Below, piece after piece: positions 26,113 to 34,913 of a stretch of 64,000 nucleotides of DNA. Position 1 is the first letter of the stretch; every line of letters starts with the position of its first letter. The position numbers and the translations under genes were made by a program. The stretch comes from Aureimonas frigidaquae (GTDB taxonomy: Bacteria; Pseudomonadota; Alphaproteobacteria; Rhizobiales; Rhizobiaceae), in contig NZ_BBWR01000006.1 in the NCBI RefSeq assembly GCF_001463905.1, positions 98,797-162,796 on the forward strand. Direction: 5' to 3'. The notes under the pieces were generated by a model. The model did not search any database, was not told where the DNA came from, and saw only the letters and a program-made list of their open reading frames with translations.

Positions 26113-26886
26113 TCAATTGCGCATCTCGAGCGCGCGCACGTCGGGATGTGCGCCCGTGATGAAGGAGACGATCTCCTCAGGATTGGTATCGACACGGCGC
26201 TTCTCGGTGATCTTGCGCCCGCGACGGAACACGACGATCCGGTCCGCCACGTCGAAGACGTCGTGCATGTTGTGGCTGATCAGGACGACCGCGCGGCCGC
26301 TATCGGCCAGGCGCCGCGTCAGCTGCAGGACCTTGCGCGTTTCGGCGACAGCGAGGGCCGCCGTCGGCTCGTCCATGATCACGAGCCGGGCGTTCAGGTT
26401 GAGCGCCCGGCAGATGGCCACCGCCTGCCGCTGCCCGCCGGACAGCGCGCCCACGGGGGCCTCGGGGTCCGATATGTGGGCGTCCAGCTCCTCCAGGAGT
26501 TCGCCCACCCGTCGCTTCATGGCGCCGCGCCGCAGAAGTGGCACGCCCAGGATGCGATGGGTCAACTCCCGCCCCAGAAACACGTTCTCGGCGATGGAGA
26601 GGTTCTCCGAAAGCGCGAGTTCCTGGAAGATGGTGGCAATGCCGAGATCCGCCGCGTCCTGCGGCGAGGACATGGAGACCGGTGCGCCGTCCATCAGGAG
26701 TTCGCCGTCGCTGGGCGGATGCGCGCCGGACAGGACCTTGATGAAAGTCGACTTTCCGGCGCCGTTATCGCCCAGGAGCGCCAGGACCTCGCCGCTGCGG
26801 ATCGACAGATCCACCTTGGTCAGCGCGGACAGAGCGCCGAACCGCTTGGAAATGCCTTTGGCTTCGATCAGGGGTCGGTCGCTCAT
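26113..26886 (-). CDS. ABC transporter ATP-binding protein, single-domain RbsA relative
   Basis: The 257-residue ATPase has Walker A GDNGAGKST, Q-loop IFQELALS, signature LSGGQRQAVA, Walker B LVIMDEPTAAL and the switch His in LISHNMHDV. Most ribose-type importers use a tandem ATPase of about 500 residues; this one has a single domain, like the fructose importer FrcA, and must act as a homodimer. GGAG lies close before the ATG at 26886. It is 15 bases from the GATase-like gene upstream and 29 bases from the binding-protein gene downstream. Confidence 0.92.
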   Translation of the reverse strand: MSDRPLIEAKGISKRFGALSALTKVDLSIRSGEVLALLGDNGAGKSTFIKVLSGAHPPSDGELLMDGAPVSMSSPQDAADLGIATIFQELALSENLSIAENVFLGRELTHRILGVPLLRRGAMKRRVGELLEELDAHISDPEAPVGALSGGQRQAVAICRALNLNARLVIMDEPTAALAVAETRKVLQLTRRLADSGRAVVLISHNMHDVFDVADRIVVFRRGRKITEKRRVDTNPEEIVSFITGAHPDVRALEMRN

Positions 26887-26901
26887 CTCCTGTCCTCCCG
26901 C

Positions 26902-27672
26902 TCAGCGCTCGTCTGTCAGCCAGGCGAGGATGTTGCTCCAGAGCCGCCCGTAACCGTCCCATTCGCAAAAGGCCGGGGACAGCCAGTGCGGGCCGATGTC
27001 GGAGGTCCAGGCCGCGGTGCGCCCCTTCCCGTAAGTGCCGGTGACGAGCAGCGGATGGGCGCCCTGATCGTCGGGTAAGCGCAGGAGAAGCTCGGCGCCG
27101 GGCTTGACCTCGACCTCGTTGACGCCGAGCAGGAGCGGCCACCCCTCCTTCGGCAGGCCGGCGAGCGTGGGATGATCGGCCACGAAGACCGGCGAGGTGC
27201 CCTCCGGTATCTCCACCCGGTCGTCATAGGGAAGGCAGGTCACCGGTAGCGCTTCCTCGACCGGGGTGCGGCGCCAGCGCGCCTTGCCGTCGATCCCCTG
27301 GAACGAGAAATAGCCGCCGATCATAAAGAGGCCGCCGCCATCCTTGGTCCACTCGCGCAGGAGCTTCAGACGGTTGGGGACCGTCTTGCTGTGCAGCCAT
27401 ACGGCCGGCGGCAGGAGCAGCGAATTGGCGCCGATATCGGACAGGATGATCGCGTCATAGGCGTCCAGCCCGGCGCGCTCGAAGGGGAAGCTCTCCACCG
27501 CTTCGTGCGCGGTCATGTAGGTCAGCTCGAAGGGGCTGTCCTTCAAGGCGGCGACCAGCGGCTCGGCACCCAGGTGGAAGGTCACCGAGCCAAATTGGTC
27601 GAAGCCCTTGTAATGGGTCGCCGAGCTGATCCAGCTCTCGCCCACGAGGAGCACTTTCTTACGCTCAGTCAT
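26902..27672 (-). CDS. GATase1-like protein (PF07090/ThuA-like), probable non-amidotransferase
   Basis: The 256-residue protein starts KKVLLVGESWISSATHYKGF and belongs to the class-I glutamine amidotransferase-like fold group once called DUF1355. The nucleophile elbow that holds Cys in true amidotransferases reads GGGLFMIGGYFSF here, without cysteine; the only cysteines are in PVTCLPY and AFCEWD. It is therefore probably a hydrolase, sugar-binding or structural relative. AGGGAAG stands before the ATG at 27672. It is the second gene of the operon, 28 bases after LacI, so its role is tied to the imported compound. Confidence 0.8.
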   Translation of the reverse strand: MTERKKVLLVGESWISSATHYKGFDQFGSVTFHLGAEPLVAALKDSPFELTYMTAHEAVESFPFERAGLDAYDAIILSDIGANSLLLPPAVWLHSKTVPNRLKLLREWTKDGGGLFMIGGYFSFQGIDGKARWRRTPVEEALPVTCLPYDDRVEIPEGTSPVFVADHPTLAGLPKEGWPLLLGVNEVEVKPGAELLLRLPDDQGAHPLLVTGTYGKGRTAAWTSDIGPHWLSPAFCEWDGYGRLWSNILAWLTDER

Positions 27673-27700
27673 GCGATCTTCCCTTTTGGGTCCGGATTGT

Positions 27701-28726
27701 TCAGGCCAGCGTGGCGACGGATCCCCGCCGGACGAGTTCCACAGGCAGCCGCGCAACGGTCGGGCTGCGGGTTGCGGCGAGCGAATCGAGCGCCATGTCG
27801 AGCGCCCGCTCGCCCATGGCCTCGAGGGGTTGGCGGATGGCCGTCACCGGCACGGCCAGGAGCTCGAGCGGGCCGGCATCGTCGAAGGTGACGATGGAGA
27901 TGTCGCGGCCGACGGTGACGCCGCGGGCCCGCAGGACGCGCAGCATGCCGATGAGGATTTCGTCGCTGGCGCTGAACACCGCGGTTACGCCCGGCATGGT
28001 GTCGAGGATCTCTTCCATGGCGCTGGCGCCATGGTCTATGGCGTAGCTGCCGAAGAGTTCGGACACGACAGCGGCGCTGCCGCCCGATGTGCGGACCGCA
28101 TCATGCAGCCCTTCGGCGCGCTCGCGCGCGCTCATCAGGTCGCACGGGCCGCCAATATAGGCGATCCGCCGATGCCCGTTCTCAATCAGGTGTTGCCCTG
28201 CTAGGAACCCGCCCTGGTGATTGTCGGAAAACACCTTGAAGAGGCTCGTGCCGGCGACGTCCTCGTCCAGGAGCACGACGCGGCGATCGCCGTTCAGCAT
28301 GCCAGCCAGCTGGCCATCGGCATCGTCGTGATTGGTGGCGAAGATGAGCGCGTCGACGACGCCGGCGCCGAGCAGTTGCAGATATTCCAGTTCGCGCTCC
28401 AGCCGATTGGACGTGGCGCACAGCATCATTAACAGCCCGCGCGCCTGCGCGGCCCGCTCCACCGCCGCGGCAAGGTGCGAGAAGAAGGGGTTGTTGATAT
28501 CCGGCACAACGAGCCCGATCGCATTGGAGCGGCCGAGGCTGAGGCTGCGTGCATGGTGGTTGGGCCGGTAGCCGAGGTCCCGTATGGCCTTCTGGATCCG
28601 GCGGCTGGTCGTCTCGGGCAAGGTCAGCTGCCCGGACAGGTAGCGGGAGACGGCAGCCGGCGACAGTCCGGCGGCCTTGGCCACCTCTCCCAGCGTCACC
28701 CGTTTCCTGCGTTCGATCCGTTCCAT
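27701..28726 (-). CDS. LacI family transcriptional regulator
   Basis: The 341-residue repressor has a LacI helix-turn-helix at about 10-32 (VTLGEVAKAAGLSPAAVSRY) followed by the hinge helix region LGYRPNHHARSL and a periplasmic-binding-protein-like sensor domain (IGLVVPDINNPFFSHLAAAV at its start). It is the first gene of the leftward operon that includes the ABC importer, and two AAAGCGCTTT-type operators lie 19-43 bases upstream, so it is very likely autoregulated and controls the whole unit. The inducer should be the imported compound or a metabolite of it. Confidence 0.95.
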   Translation of the reverse strand: MERIERRKRVTLGEVAKAAGLSPAAVSRYLSGQLTLPETTSRRIQKAIRDLGYRPNHHARSLSLGRSNAIGLVVPDINNPFFSHLAAAVERAAQARGLLMMLCATSNRLERELEYLQLLGAGVVDALIFATNHDDADGQLAGMLNGDRRVVLLDEDVAGTSLFKVFSDNHQGGFLAGQHLIENGHRRIAYIGGPCDLMSARERAEGLHDAVRTSGGSAAVVSELFGSYAIDHGASAMEEILDTMPGVTAVFSASDEILIGMLRVLRARGVTVGRDISIVTFDDAGPLELLAVPVTAIRQPLEAMGERALDMALDSLAATRSPTVARLPVELVRRGSVATLA

Positions 28727-28744
28727 GAATCGAACTTGCGTTTG

Positions 28745-28769
28745 TAAAGCGCTTTAGTAAAGCGCTTAA
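28745..28769 (-). promoter_or_regulatory. tandem LacI-type operators upstream of the LacI gene
   Basis: TAAAGCGCTTTA (28745-28756) is a perfect 12-base palindrome and TAAAGCGCTTAA (28758-28769) is the same sequence with one changed base, 13 bases apart. The central CG with symmetric AAAGCGCTTT arms is the classic LacI-family operator form. Their place just before the LacI start indicates autorepression of the operon. Confidence 0.8.
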
Positions 28770-28819
28770 TTGCGCCGCAGTGCCGCATAACTGGGCATGC
28801 TACTGACGCAGTGCACGCT

Positions 28820-29578
28820 TCAGTCGTAGAACAGGCAGATCCGCCGGTCCTCGATCTGGTGAACGGCGATCTCCATGCCGTAGATGTCGCGCAGGCTGTC
28901 GGTGGCGATGATGTCGTCCGGCGGGCCCTGCCGGCAGATCCGCCCGTCGCGCATGGCCACGATATGGTCCGAATACCAGGAGGCGAAGTTGATATCGTGC
29001 AGGACGATCACGACCGTCTTGCCGAAATCCCGGCAGGCATCGCGCCAGAGCCGCATCATCGCCGCCGCGTGCTTGAGGTCCAGATTGTTCAAGGGCTCGT
29101 CCAGGAGCACGTAATCGGTGTCCTGGCACAGGACCATGGCGACGAAGGCCCGCTGGCGCTGGCCGCCCGACAACTCGTCCAGGAAGCGACCGGCCAGATC
29201 GCCGAGGTTCATGTAGTCCAGCGAACGGGTGACATGAGCCTCGTCCGCCGGTGTCAGCCGCCCGCGCGAATAGGGATAGCGGCCGAAGGCGACGAGATCG
29301 CGCACGGTCAGGCGCGCCGTCATGTGATTGTCCTGCCGCAATATGGCGAGGCGGCGGGCCAGCACTTCGCTCGGCGTCGTCACCACGTCGAGCCCGTCGA
29401 TCGTGACCGCGCCGGCATCCATGCCCGTCAGCCGGGCCATCATGGACAGGAGTGTGGATTTGCCGGCGCCGTTGGGGCCGATGATGGAGGTGATGCCACG
29501 CTGCGGCAGGGTCAGGCTGACGCCGTCCACGACGAGCGTGTCGCCATAGCGTTTCGTGACATGGCGGGCGTCGATCAA
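28820..29578 (-). CDS. siderophore ABC transporter ATP-binding protein
   Basis: The 252-residue FepC-type ATPase has Walker A GPNGAGKST, signature LSGGQRQRAFVA, Walker B YVLLDEPLNNLD and the switch His in IVLHDINFAS. It energises the two FecCD permeases, whose genes precede it; its ATG overlaps the stop of the second permease gene. The order binding protein-permease-permease-ATPase and the sequence style match the YclNOPQ/VctPDGC/Ceu group, which takes up iron bound to catecholates, including small bis-catechol breakdown products. Confidence 0.92.
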   Translation of the reverse strand: MIDARHVTKRYGDTLVVDGVSLTLPQRGITSIIGPNGAGKSTLLSMMARLTGMDAGAVTIDGLDVVTTPSEVLARRLAILRQDNHMTARLTVRDLVAFGRYPYSRGRLTPADEAHVTRSLDYMNLGDLAGRFLDELSGGQRQRAFVAMVLCQDTDYVLLDEPLNNLDLKHAAAMMRLWRDACRDFGKTVVIVLHDINFASWYSDHIVAMRDGRICRQGPPDDIIATDSLRDIYGMEIAVHQIEDRRICLFYD

Positions 29579-30561
29579 CGGGCTGCTCCACGGACGATCA
29601 GAAGGATGAAGACGAGCCCGCCGAGAAACTCGACGATGATCGACAAGGCGGTATCGAAGGCGAAGACCCGCTCCAGGACGGTCTGCCCCCCGACCAGCGC
29701 GATGATGCCGAGGAGGACGGATGCCGGAAGGACGTGCCGGTGCAAGCTGTCGCCCAGAAGGGCCCGTGCAAGGCTTGCGACGAGAAGGCCGAAAAAGGTG
29801 ATCGGCCCGACCAGCGCGGTGGAGACGGCCACCAGCACCGCCACCATGGACAGGATGAACAGGACCGTTCGCGAATAATCGACGCCGAGGCTAATGGCCT
29901 GCGCCCGCCCGAGCGTCAGCACGTCGAATGTGTGGGCGATCCGCCAGAGCGCCAGGGTGACGGCAATGACGAGGGCGATGGAGATCCACAAGAGCGTCGT
30001 GTCGACGGACTGGAAGCTGGCAAAGAGTGCATCCTGCAGAACCTGGAAGGCGTTCGGATCGAGGATCCGCTGCATGAAGCCTGCCAGGGAGCGGAAGAAG
30101 ATGCCGAAGACGATGCCGACCAGGATCAAGAGGTGCAGGCTGCGCTCCTCGCCCAGGAACAGCCACCGGAACAGGACCAGTGCGAAGCCCGTCATCAGAG
30201 CCACTTCCAGAAGGAAGCGGAGATGGGGATCGGCAAGGGCCAGCACCTGCGTGCCGAGAAAGAAGACGAGGCTCGTCTGCACCAGGACGTAGAGCGCGTC
30301 GAAACCCATGATGGACGGCGTCAGGATGCGGTTGTTCGTGACCGTCTGGAACAGGACGGTCGATACGGCGACGGCATAGGCGACGAGGATCAGGGCCAGA
30401 AGCCGCCGCCCGCGAAAGGCGAGGACAAAGCTCCAGGAGCCGCGCGCCCCCAGCGTCATGAAGGCGGCAACGGACAGAAGCGCCAGCAGGGCCAGAAGGA
30501 CGATGACGAGCTTCGCCCGCGGCGGCCGGTGTAAGGCGAGGGAGGGCAGGAGCGCCATCAT
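29575..30561 (-). CDS. siderophore ABC transporter permease 2 (FecCD family)
   Basis: The 328-residue membrane protein has about nine helices and FecCD family stretches (TVLFQTVTNNRILTPSIMGF with the conserved NRxLxP region; GPITFFGLLVASLARALLGD contacting the ATPase). Its first ATG (30561) overlaps the stop of permease 1, and its stop overlaps the ATPase start. Two tandem ATGs exist (30561, 30558). It pairs with permease 1 as a heterodimeric channel, as in YclN/YclO. Confidence 0.92.
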   Translation of the reverse strand: MMALLPSLALHRPPRAKLVIVLLALLALLSVAAFMTLGARGSWSFVLAFRGRRLLALILVAYAVAVSTVLFQTVTNNRILTPSIMGFDALYVLVQTSLVFFLGTQVLALADPHLRFLLEVALMTGFALVLFRWLFLGEERSLHLLILVGIVFGIFFRSLAGFMQRILDPNAFQVLQDALFASFQSVDTTLLWISIALVIAVTLALWRIAHTFDVLTLGRAQAISLGVDYSRTVLFILSMVAVLVAVSTALVGPITFFGLLVASLARALLGDSLHRHVLPASVLLGIIALVGGQTVLERVFAFDTALSIIVEFLGGLVFILLIVRGAAR

Positions 30562-31571
30562 GGCCCGGCCCGCCGTCCCTGCTGGCGCAGGAGCAGATAC
30601 AGGAACATGGCCGATCCGATGGTTCCGACCACGACCCCGATCGGCACCTCGTACGGGTAGCGCACCAGCCGTCCTGCAATATCGCAGACGAGCACGAAGA
30701 GCGCGCCGAGGGCGGCAACCCAGGGCACGGTGATGCGCATATTGTCGCCCACCATCAGGGAGACGAGGTTGGGCACGATCAGGCCCAGAAAGGGGATCGA
30801 ACCGACCGATACCAGGGTCACCGATGCGATGACGCAGACGAGGATCAGCCCGAAGCGGGTGACGGCCTGGTAGTTCAGGCCGAGGCTGACGGTGACGTCG
30901 CGCCCCATGGCCGCGACGGTGAATCGGTCGGCGGCCAGATAGGCGAGGAGCGTGGCCCCGAGGCCGAGCCAGAGAAGCTCGTAGCGGCCGCGCAGCACGC
31001 CGGAGAAATCGCCGATCGTCCAGGCGAGGACCGAAGGCATGAGGCCGTAGCGATAGGCGAAGAAGGTCGTCACGGCGCCGATCACGCTGCCGAGCATGAT
31101 GCCGACCAGGGGAACGAGCATGGCATCGCGCAGCGGCACGAAGCGCAGAAGCCGCAGGAACAGCGCCGTGCCGCCCATGGCGAAGGTGGCCGCCACGACC
31201 ATCTTGGCCAGGAGCGGCCAGCCGGGCGCCAGGATGGTGACCACCAGGAAACCCAGCGACGCCGATTCCGTCGTACCGGCAGTGGACGGCTCGACGAAGC
31301 GGTTGCGCACGATCATCTGCATGACGAGGCCGGCAATGGCGAGGGCCGAGCCGGCAAGCAGGATGGCGGCCGTGCGCGGAATACGGCTGACCAGGAGGAC
31401 CTGCATCGCCCGGGCCTGCGGATCGGCGCCGAAGAGCGTCGCGGGGGATACCTCGCTCACGCCGACGAGCAGGCTCGCCACCGCCAGGGCGGCGGTGAGG
31501 GCCAGTGTGGCGCATAAGAGAAGAGGGCCCGTCCACGAGCCCTCCGCCAGCCTCATCCGCAGTGCGGGCAT
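30558..31571 (-). CDS. siderophore ABC transporter permease 1 (FecCD family)
   Basis: The 337-residue permease carries the FecCD motif MIVRNRFVEPSTAGTTESA and the ATPase-contact stretch FLGLIVPNLVSLMVGDN. The ATG at 31571 is chosen because GGAG stands 9 bases upstream; a GTG at 31592 overlapping the binding-protein stop would add seven residues and cannot be excluded. Its stop overlaps permease 2 by four bases. Confidence 0.9.
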   Translation of the reverse strand: MPALRMRLAEGSWTGPLLLCATLALTAALAVASLLVGVSEVSPATLFGADPQARAMQVLLVSRIPRTAAILLAGSALAIAGLVMQMIVRNRFVEPSTAGTTESASLGFLVVTILAPGWPLLAKMVVAATFAMGGTALFLRLLRFVPLRDAMLVPLVGIMLGSVIGAVTTFFAYRYGLMPSVLAWTIGDFSGVLRGRYELLWLGLGATLLAYLAADRFTVAAMGRDVTVSLGLNYQAVTRFGLILVCVIASVTLVSVGSIPFLGLIVPNLVSLMVGDNMRITVPWVAALGALFVLVCDIAGRLVRYPYEVPIGVVVGTIGSAMFLYLLLRQQGRRAGP

Positions 31572-31588
31572 GGTGTTATCTCCGCAGT

Positions 31589-32515
31589 TCACTCCGCACG
31601 TGCATAGCCTTCGATCACCTGGTCGAGAAGCAGCATCAAGCCGCTATAGCCGTGCATAGTGACATAGGCCGCGCCCGGATCGAGGTAGATGATCCTGTCA
31701 TTCTGCCAGAAGCGCGTCTGGTGGATGAGTTCGTTGTCGAGCGTGGCCCGCGCCGAACCCTCGCGTCCGATGGCGGCGTCGCGATCGATGACGAAGAGCC
31801 AGTCCGGATTGGTTTCCAGGAGATATTCGAAGGAGGCGCCGTCGCCTCCGTCGCGGCGGTCATCCACCTGGTCGGCGACGGGCGGAATGCCGATGGCGCT
31901 GTGCAGCCAGGCGACGCGCGATCCGGTGCCGTAAATGCCGAGGCGCCCGGCATTGGTGATGACGACGAGGCCGCGGCCCTTACCCTTGACCGCCTCCCGC
32001 GCCACCGCCAGCTTGTCGTCGAGCGCGGCGATGAGTGCATCGGCCTGTTCTTGGCGGCCGAAGATGCGGCCATAGGTGGCGAGATTGTCCTTCACGCCCT
32101 CGACCAGCCGGGCATTGTCCACCGACATGTCGATGGTCGGCACCAGGCCCGACAGGGTGGGATAGGCCGTGCGCGAGCGCGCGGCGACGATCACCAGATC
32201 GGGCGCCGCCGCCGCGATGCCCTCGATATCGGGCTCCTGCAGGGAGCCGATCCGCTGCGTGCCGGCGGGGACCGTATCGGCCAGATAGGACGGCATGGCC
32301 GTCGACGGCACGCCGGCGACGGGGACGCCGAGCGCGGTCAGATTGTCGTAGGCCGCCCAGTCGGCGACCATGACCGTCTGCGGCACGCCCTCGATGACCG
32401 TCGTTCCCTGCGGGTGCTCGACGGTGACGGATTGTGCAAGGGCCGGGGACTGTGCGGCGGCCAGCGACAGGGCGGCCATGAGAAGCCTGGCCAGGATGGC
32501 TTTGCGGAACATCAT
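31589..32515 (-). CDS. siderophore ABC transporter substrate-binding protein (YclQ/CeuE/FatB-like)
   Basis: The 308-residue protein has a signal peptide (to about residue 27, ALAQS) and then VTVEHPQGTTVIEGVPQTVM, the start typical of YclQ and CeuE type iron-siderophore binding proteins. It is not a lipoprotein by the visible sequence (no lipobox Cys). Two tandem ATGs are present, with GGAAA before them. It lies 49 bases downstream of the TonB receptor gene, so outer-membrane and inner-membrane steps are encoded together. The ligand is probably a catecholate iron chelate (inference from family). Confidence 0.9.
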   Translation of the reverse strand: MMFRKAILARLLMAALSLAAAQSPALAQSVTVEHPQGTTVIEGVPQTVMVADWAAYDNLTALGVPVAGVPSTAMPSYLADTVPAGTQRIGSLQEPDIEGIAAAAPDLVIVAARSRTAYPTLSGLVPTIDMSVDNARLVEGVKDNLATYGRIFGRQEQADALIAALDDKLAVAREAVKGKGRGLVVITNAGRLGIYGTGSRVAWLHSAIGIPPVADQVDDRRDGGDGASFEYLLETNPDWLFVIDRDAAIGREGSARATLDNELIHQTRFWQNDRIIYLDPGAAYVTMHGYSGLMLLLDQVIEGYARAE

Positions 32516-32564
32516 CGGTTTCCAATCGGTTTTTTCGGATCGTCCGCGCCCGGTGGCGCAAGGT

Positions 32565-34730
32565 TCAGAAGCTGGCATTCAGGCTTGCCCAGAAGCGGCG
32601 GCCCTCGACGACCGTGTTGTAGGCATCCGGCAGGACCTCCTCGTCGAACAGATTGTAGATCGTCCCGTTCACCGTGAGCGTGTCGTTGATCTGGTAGGAG
32701 GCCCCGATATCGGCTGTAAAGTAGCCTGGATAGCGACGGGCGACGATGTCCCCGTCGCCATTGAAGACGGGTGATCCATTGGCGCCGACGCGCAGGCCCG
32801 CATTGATCTGCTCGCCCTCGTAGAAGCCGGCGGCAAAGGCGCTCAGGCCTTCGATGGGCGTGAGCCAGTCGACGCGCAGATTGGCGGCGTGCTCGGGTGT
32901 GCGGGTCAGGGGCAGCCCGTCATAGGCGCCCCCCTTCTGGCGCGAGTCGGTATAGGTGTAGCTGGCGATCACCGAGACGGTGTCGGTCGCGTCGAAGCCC
33001 AGCGTGAACTCGGCCCCACGGATCACGGCCGAGTCGATGTTGAAGACCCGGAACAGTGTGTAGTTCGGATCGATATCCCAGCGGGCGAAGGAGCCGTCCG
33101 CATTGTAGACCCGGTCATTGTCGATCTTGTCGTCGAAGTCGGTGTAGAAGAGCGTCGCACCCGCCGTGAAACCGGCCAGGTCGTCGAACAGGACGGCCGC
33201 CTCGTAATTGGTCGAGGTTTCCGGGGACAGATCTTCGTTCGACACGATCACGCCGCAGGGGTTGCGGCTGCCACGGCGCGATTCCGGCCCGTAGAAGCAG
33301 CCGCCGCCGCCGGTCGTGTAGGCGTAGTCCGGCGCGATGGAGCGGATATCCGGCGCGCGGAAGCCGGTCGAGATGCCGCCCTTGAAGGTCCACATGTCGA
33401 GCGGGCGCCAGACGCCGTAGAGCCGGGGTGACAGGTTCTCCTCGTAGATCTCGTGGTAATCGAGGCGCACACCGCCGGTCAGCGCGAATGTATCGGTGAT
33501 CTGCCACTCGTCTTCCACGAAGACGGCATATTGGTACAGGCCGAAATTTTCGTCCAACCCGGTCCGCCGGCCCGGATTCTGGTCGCTCAGATCGTTGTCG
33601 ATATATTGTGAGCCGAGCGTCAGGCGGTGGCCGCCGAGCGCATCGAACGGGATGATCGCCTTCAGATCGCCGACCGTATTGGTGATTTCCGGCGAGCGGG
33701 GGTTTTCCAGGAAGCGCGAGAGGCCGGCCTCTTCATTCAGGGTGACGCGCTCGCCCCATTCGCGCTGGAGCGAGGCCGTTACCTCGCCCCATCGGTAGGC
33801 GCCTTCGTAATTGGCCCGCAGATGATCGCGGCTGTTGCTGCCGATGCGGCCGAGCGTTCCGTCCGCCAGGGTCCGCCCGGCCGAGGATGTCTGCTCCAGC
33901 CGCGTGGCCCCACCTTCCAGGAAGAAGCGATGGTCGAGATTGGGTGCGTAGGAAAGGCGCGCGGTGAAGTCCCCTTCCTCGCGCTCCGTCTCGCCGGCGA
34001 TGAGCCTGTCCTCGCCGCGCTTATAGGCCCGCCCCCAGACCTGCAGGCCCAGAATATCCTGCATCAGGGGCGTTGCGGCATAGAGCTGGGCCTGGCCGGC
34101 ATTGCCGTGGCGCCCGCTCCCCTGGGCCAGCGCCTCCACTGTGATGGAGGCGGCGGGCTCTGCCGGGACCGCCCGCGTGATGATGTTGATGACGCCGCCC
34201 ACCGCGTCGGAGCCGTAGAGCGTGGAGGCCGGACCGCGCACCACCTCGATCCGCTCGATCGCGTTGAGGGGCGGGATGAAGCTCTGCTCGAAGCCGGCCG
34301 AGCCGTTGGGGCGCGCATCGCGCGTGCCTTGGCGCACGCCGTCCACGAGGATGAGCGTGTACTGGCCGGGCAATCCACGAATCGAAATGTCGCGCTCGTT
34401 GGCGACGCCCGTCACGGAGACGCCCTGGACGTTGCGCAGCGCGTCCGTCAGGTCGCGGAACTGGCCGCGGTCGAGATCCTGCCGGGTGATGACGGAAATG
34501 GAGGCCGGAGCGTCCGCCACCGTCTGCTCGAAGCCCGACGCGGTGACGACAACGGTATCGAGGGCGATGGATTGCCCCTGCGCCGCCGTATCGTCTACGG
34601 CAGGCTCGCTCTCCGCCGGCACGTCGGCCACGGCCTGCGCATGGGCCAGCGTGCCGGCATCGAGCGCGATGGCGGACATGCCGACAATGCCGGCAATCCA
34701 CTGCCGACGACGCGAGCGCGTTCCCCTCAT
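32565..34730 (-). CDS. TonB-dependent siderophore receptor (CirA/FepA-like)
   Basis: The 721-residue outer-membrane receptor has a signal peptide (ending near AHAQA, residue 31), a TonB box/plug start at IALDTVVVTASGFEQ, plug motifs IRGLPGQYTLILVDGVRQG and EVVRGPASTLYGSDAVGGVI, and ends with Phe (WASLNASF) as expected for a beta-barrel. A barrel loop contains a Cys pair (GGGGCFYG and RNPCGV) that can form a disulfide, as in the colicin I receptor group. The ATG at 34730 has G-rich ribosome sequence just upstream; the upstream in-frame extension to 34793 lacks signal features. It is the first gene of the leftward iron operon. Confidence 0.93.
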   Translation of the reverse strand: MRGTRSRRRQWIAGIVGMSAIALDAGTLAHAQAVADVPAESEPAVDDTAAQGQSIALDTVVVTASGFEQTVADAPASISVITRQDLDRGQFRDLTDALRNVQGVSVTGVANERDISIRGLPGQYTLILVDGVRQGTRDARPNGSAGFEQSFIPPLNAIERIEVVRGPASTLYGSDAVGGVINIITRAVPAEPAASITVEALAQGSGRHGNAGQAQLYAATPLMQDILGLQVWGRAYKRGEDRLIAGETEREEGDFTARLSYAPNLDHRFFLEGGATRLEQTSSAGRTLADGTLGRIGSNSRDHLRANYEGAYRWGEVTASLQREWGERVTLNEEAGLSRFLENPRSPEITNTVGDLKAIIPFDALGGHRLTLGSQYIDNDLSDQNPGRRTGLDENFGLYQYAVFVEDEWQITDTFALTGGVRLDYHEIYEENLSPRLYGVWRPLDMWTFKGGISTGFRAPDIRSIAPDYAYTTGGGGCFYGPESRRGSRNPCGVIVSNEDLSPETSTNYEAAVLFDDLAGFTAGATLFYTDFDDKIDNDRVYNADGSFARWDIDPNYTLFRVFNIDSAVIRGAEFTLGFDATDTVSVIASYTYTDSRQKGGAYDGLPLTRTPEHAANLRVDWLTPIEGLSAFAAGFYEGEQINAGLRVGANGSPVFNGDGDIVARRYPGYFTADIGASYQINDTLTVNGTIYNLFDEEVLPDAYNTVVEGRRFWASLNASF

Positions 34731-34787
34731 AACCCCTGTCCCCTCTGTATGCCGCCGCATCCATTGCACCGGCCTTGGGGCATGGGT

Positions 34788-34812
34788 AATCAAACTTGAT
34801 TGACAGAGTCAA
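34788..34812 (-). promoter_or_regulatory. iron-box-like element and overlapping palindromes before the TonB receptor
   Basis: TGA (34797-34799), nine bases, and TCA (34809-34811) match exactly the TGA-N9-TCA iron box bound by RirA in rhizobia. Two dyads overlap it: AATCAA-AC-TTGATT (34788-34801) and TTGAC-AGA-GTCAA (34800-34812). The element lies 58-82 bases before the receptor ATG and about 100 bases before the divergent MarR start, so RirA, the MarR protein or both could bind. Confidence 0.55.
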
Positions 34813-34913
34813 TAAAAAGACGCGCGATGCCATAACATTGGAATCGCTCGAAAAACTTGCTATTGCGCAAGTTCGCACGCTCGGCTCCGGGTCTGCGACA
34901 AAGGGGGTGCGGG

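Noticed and set aside
21250..26953. Long plus-strand open frames opposite the LacI operon
   Set aside because: Each follows the third-position GC bias of the minus-strand genes; no motif is visible.
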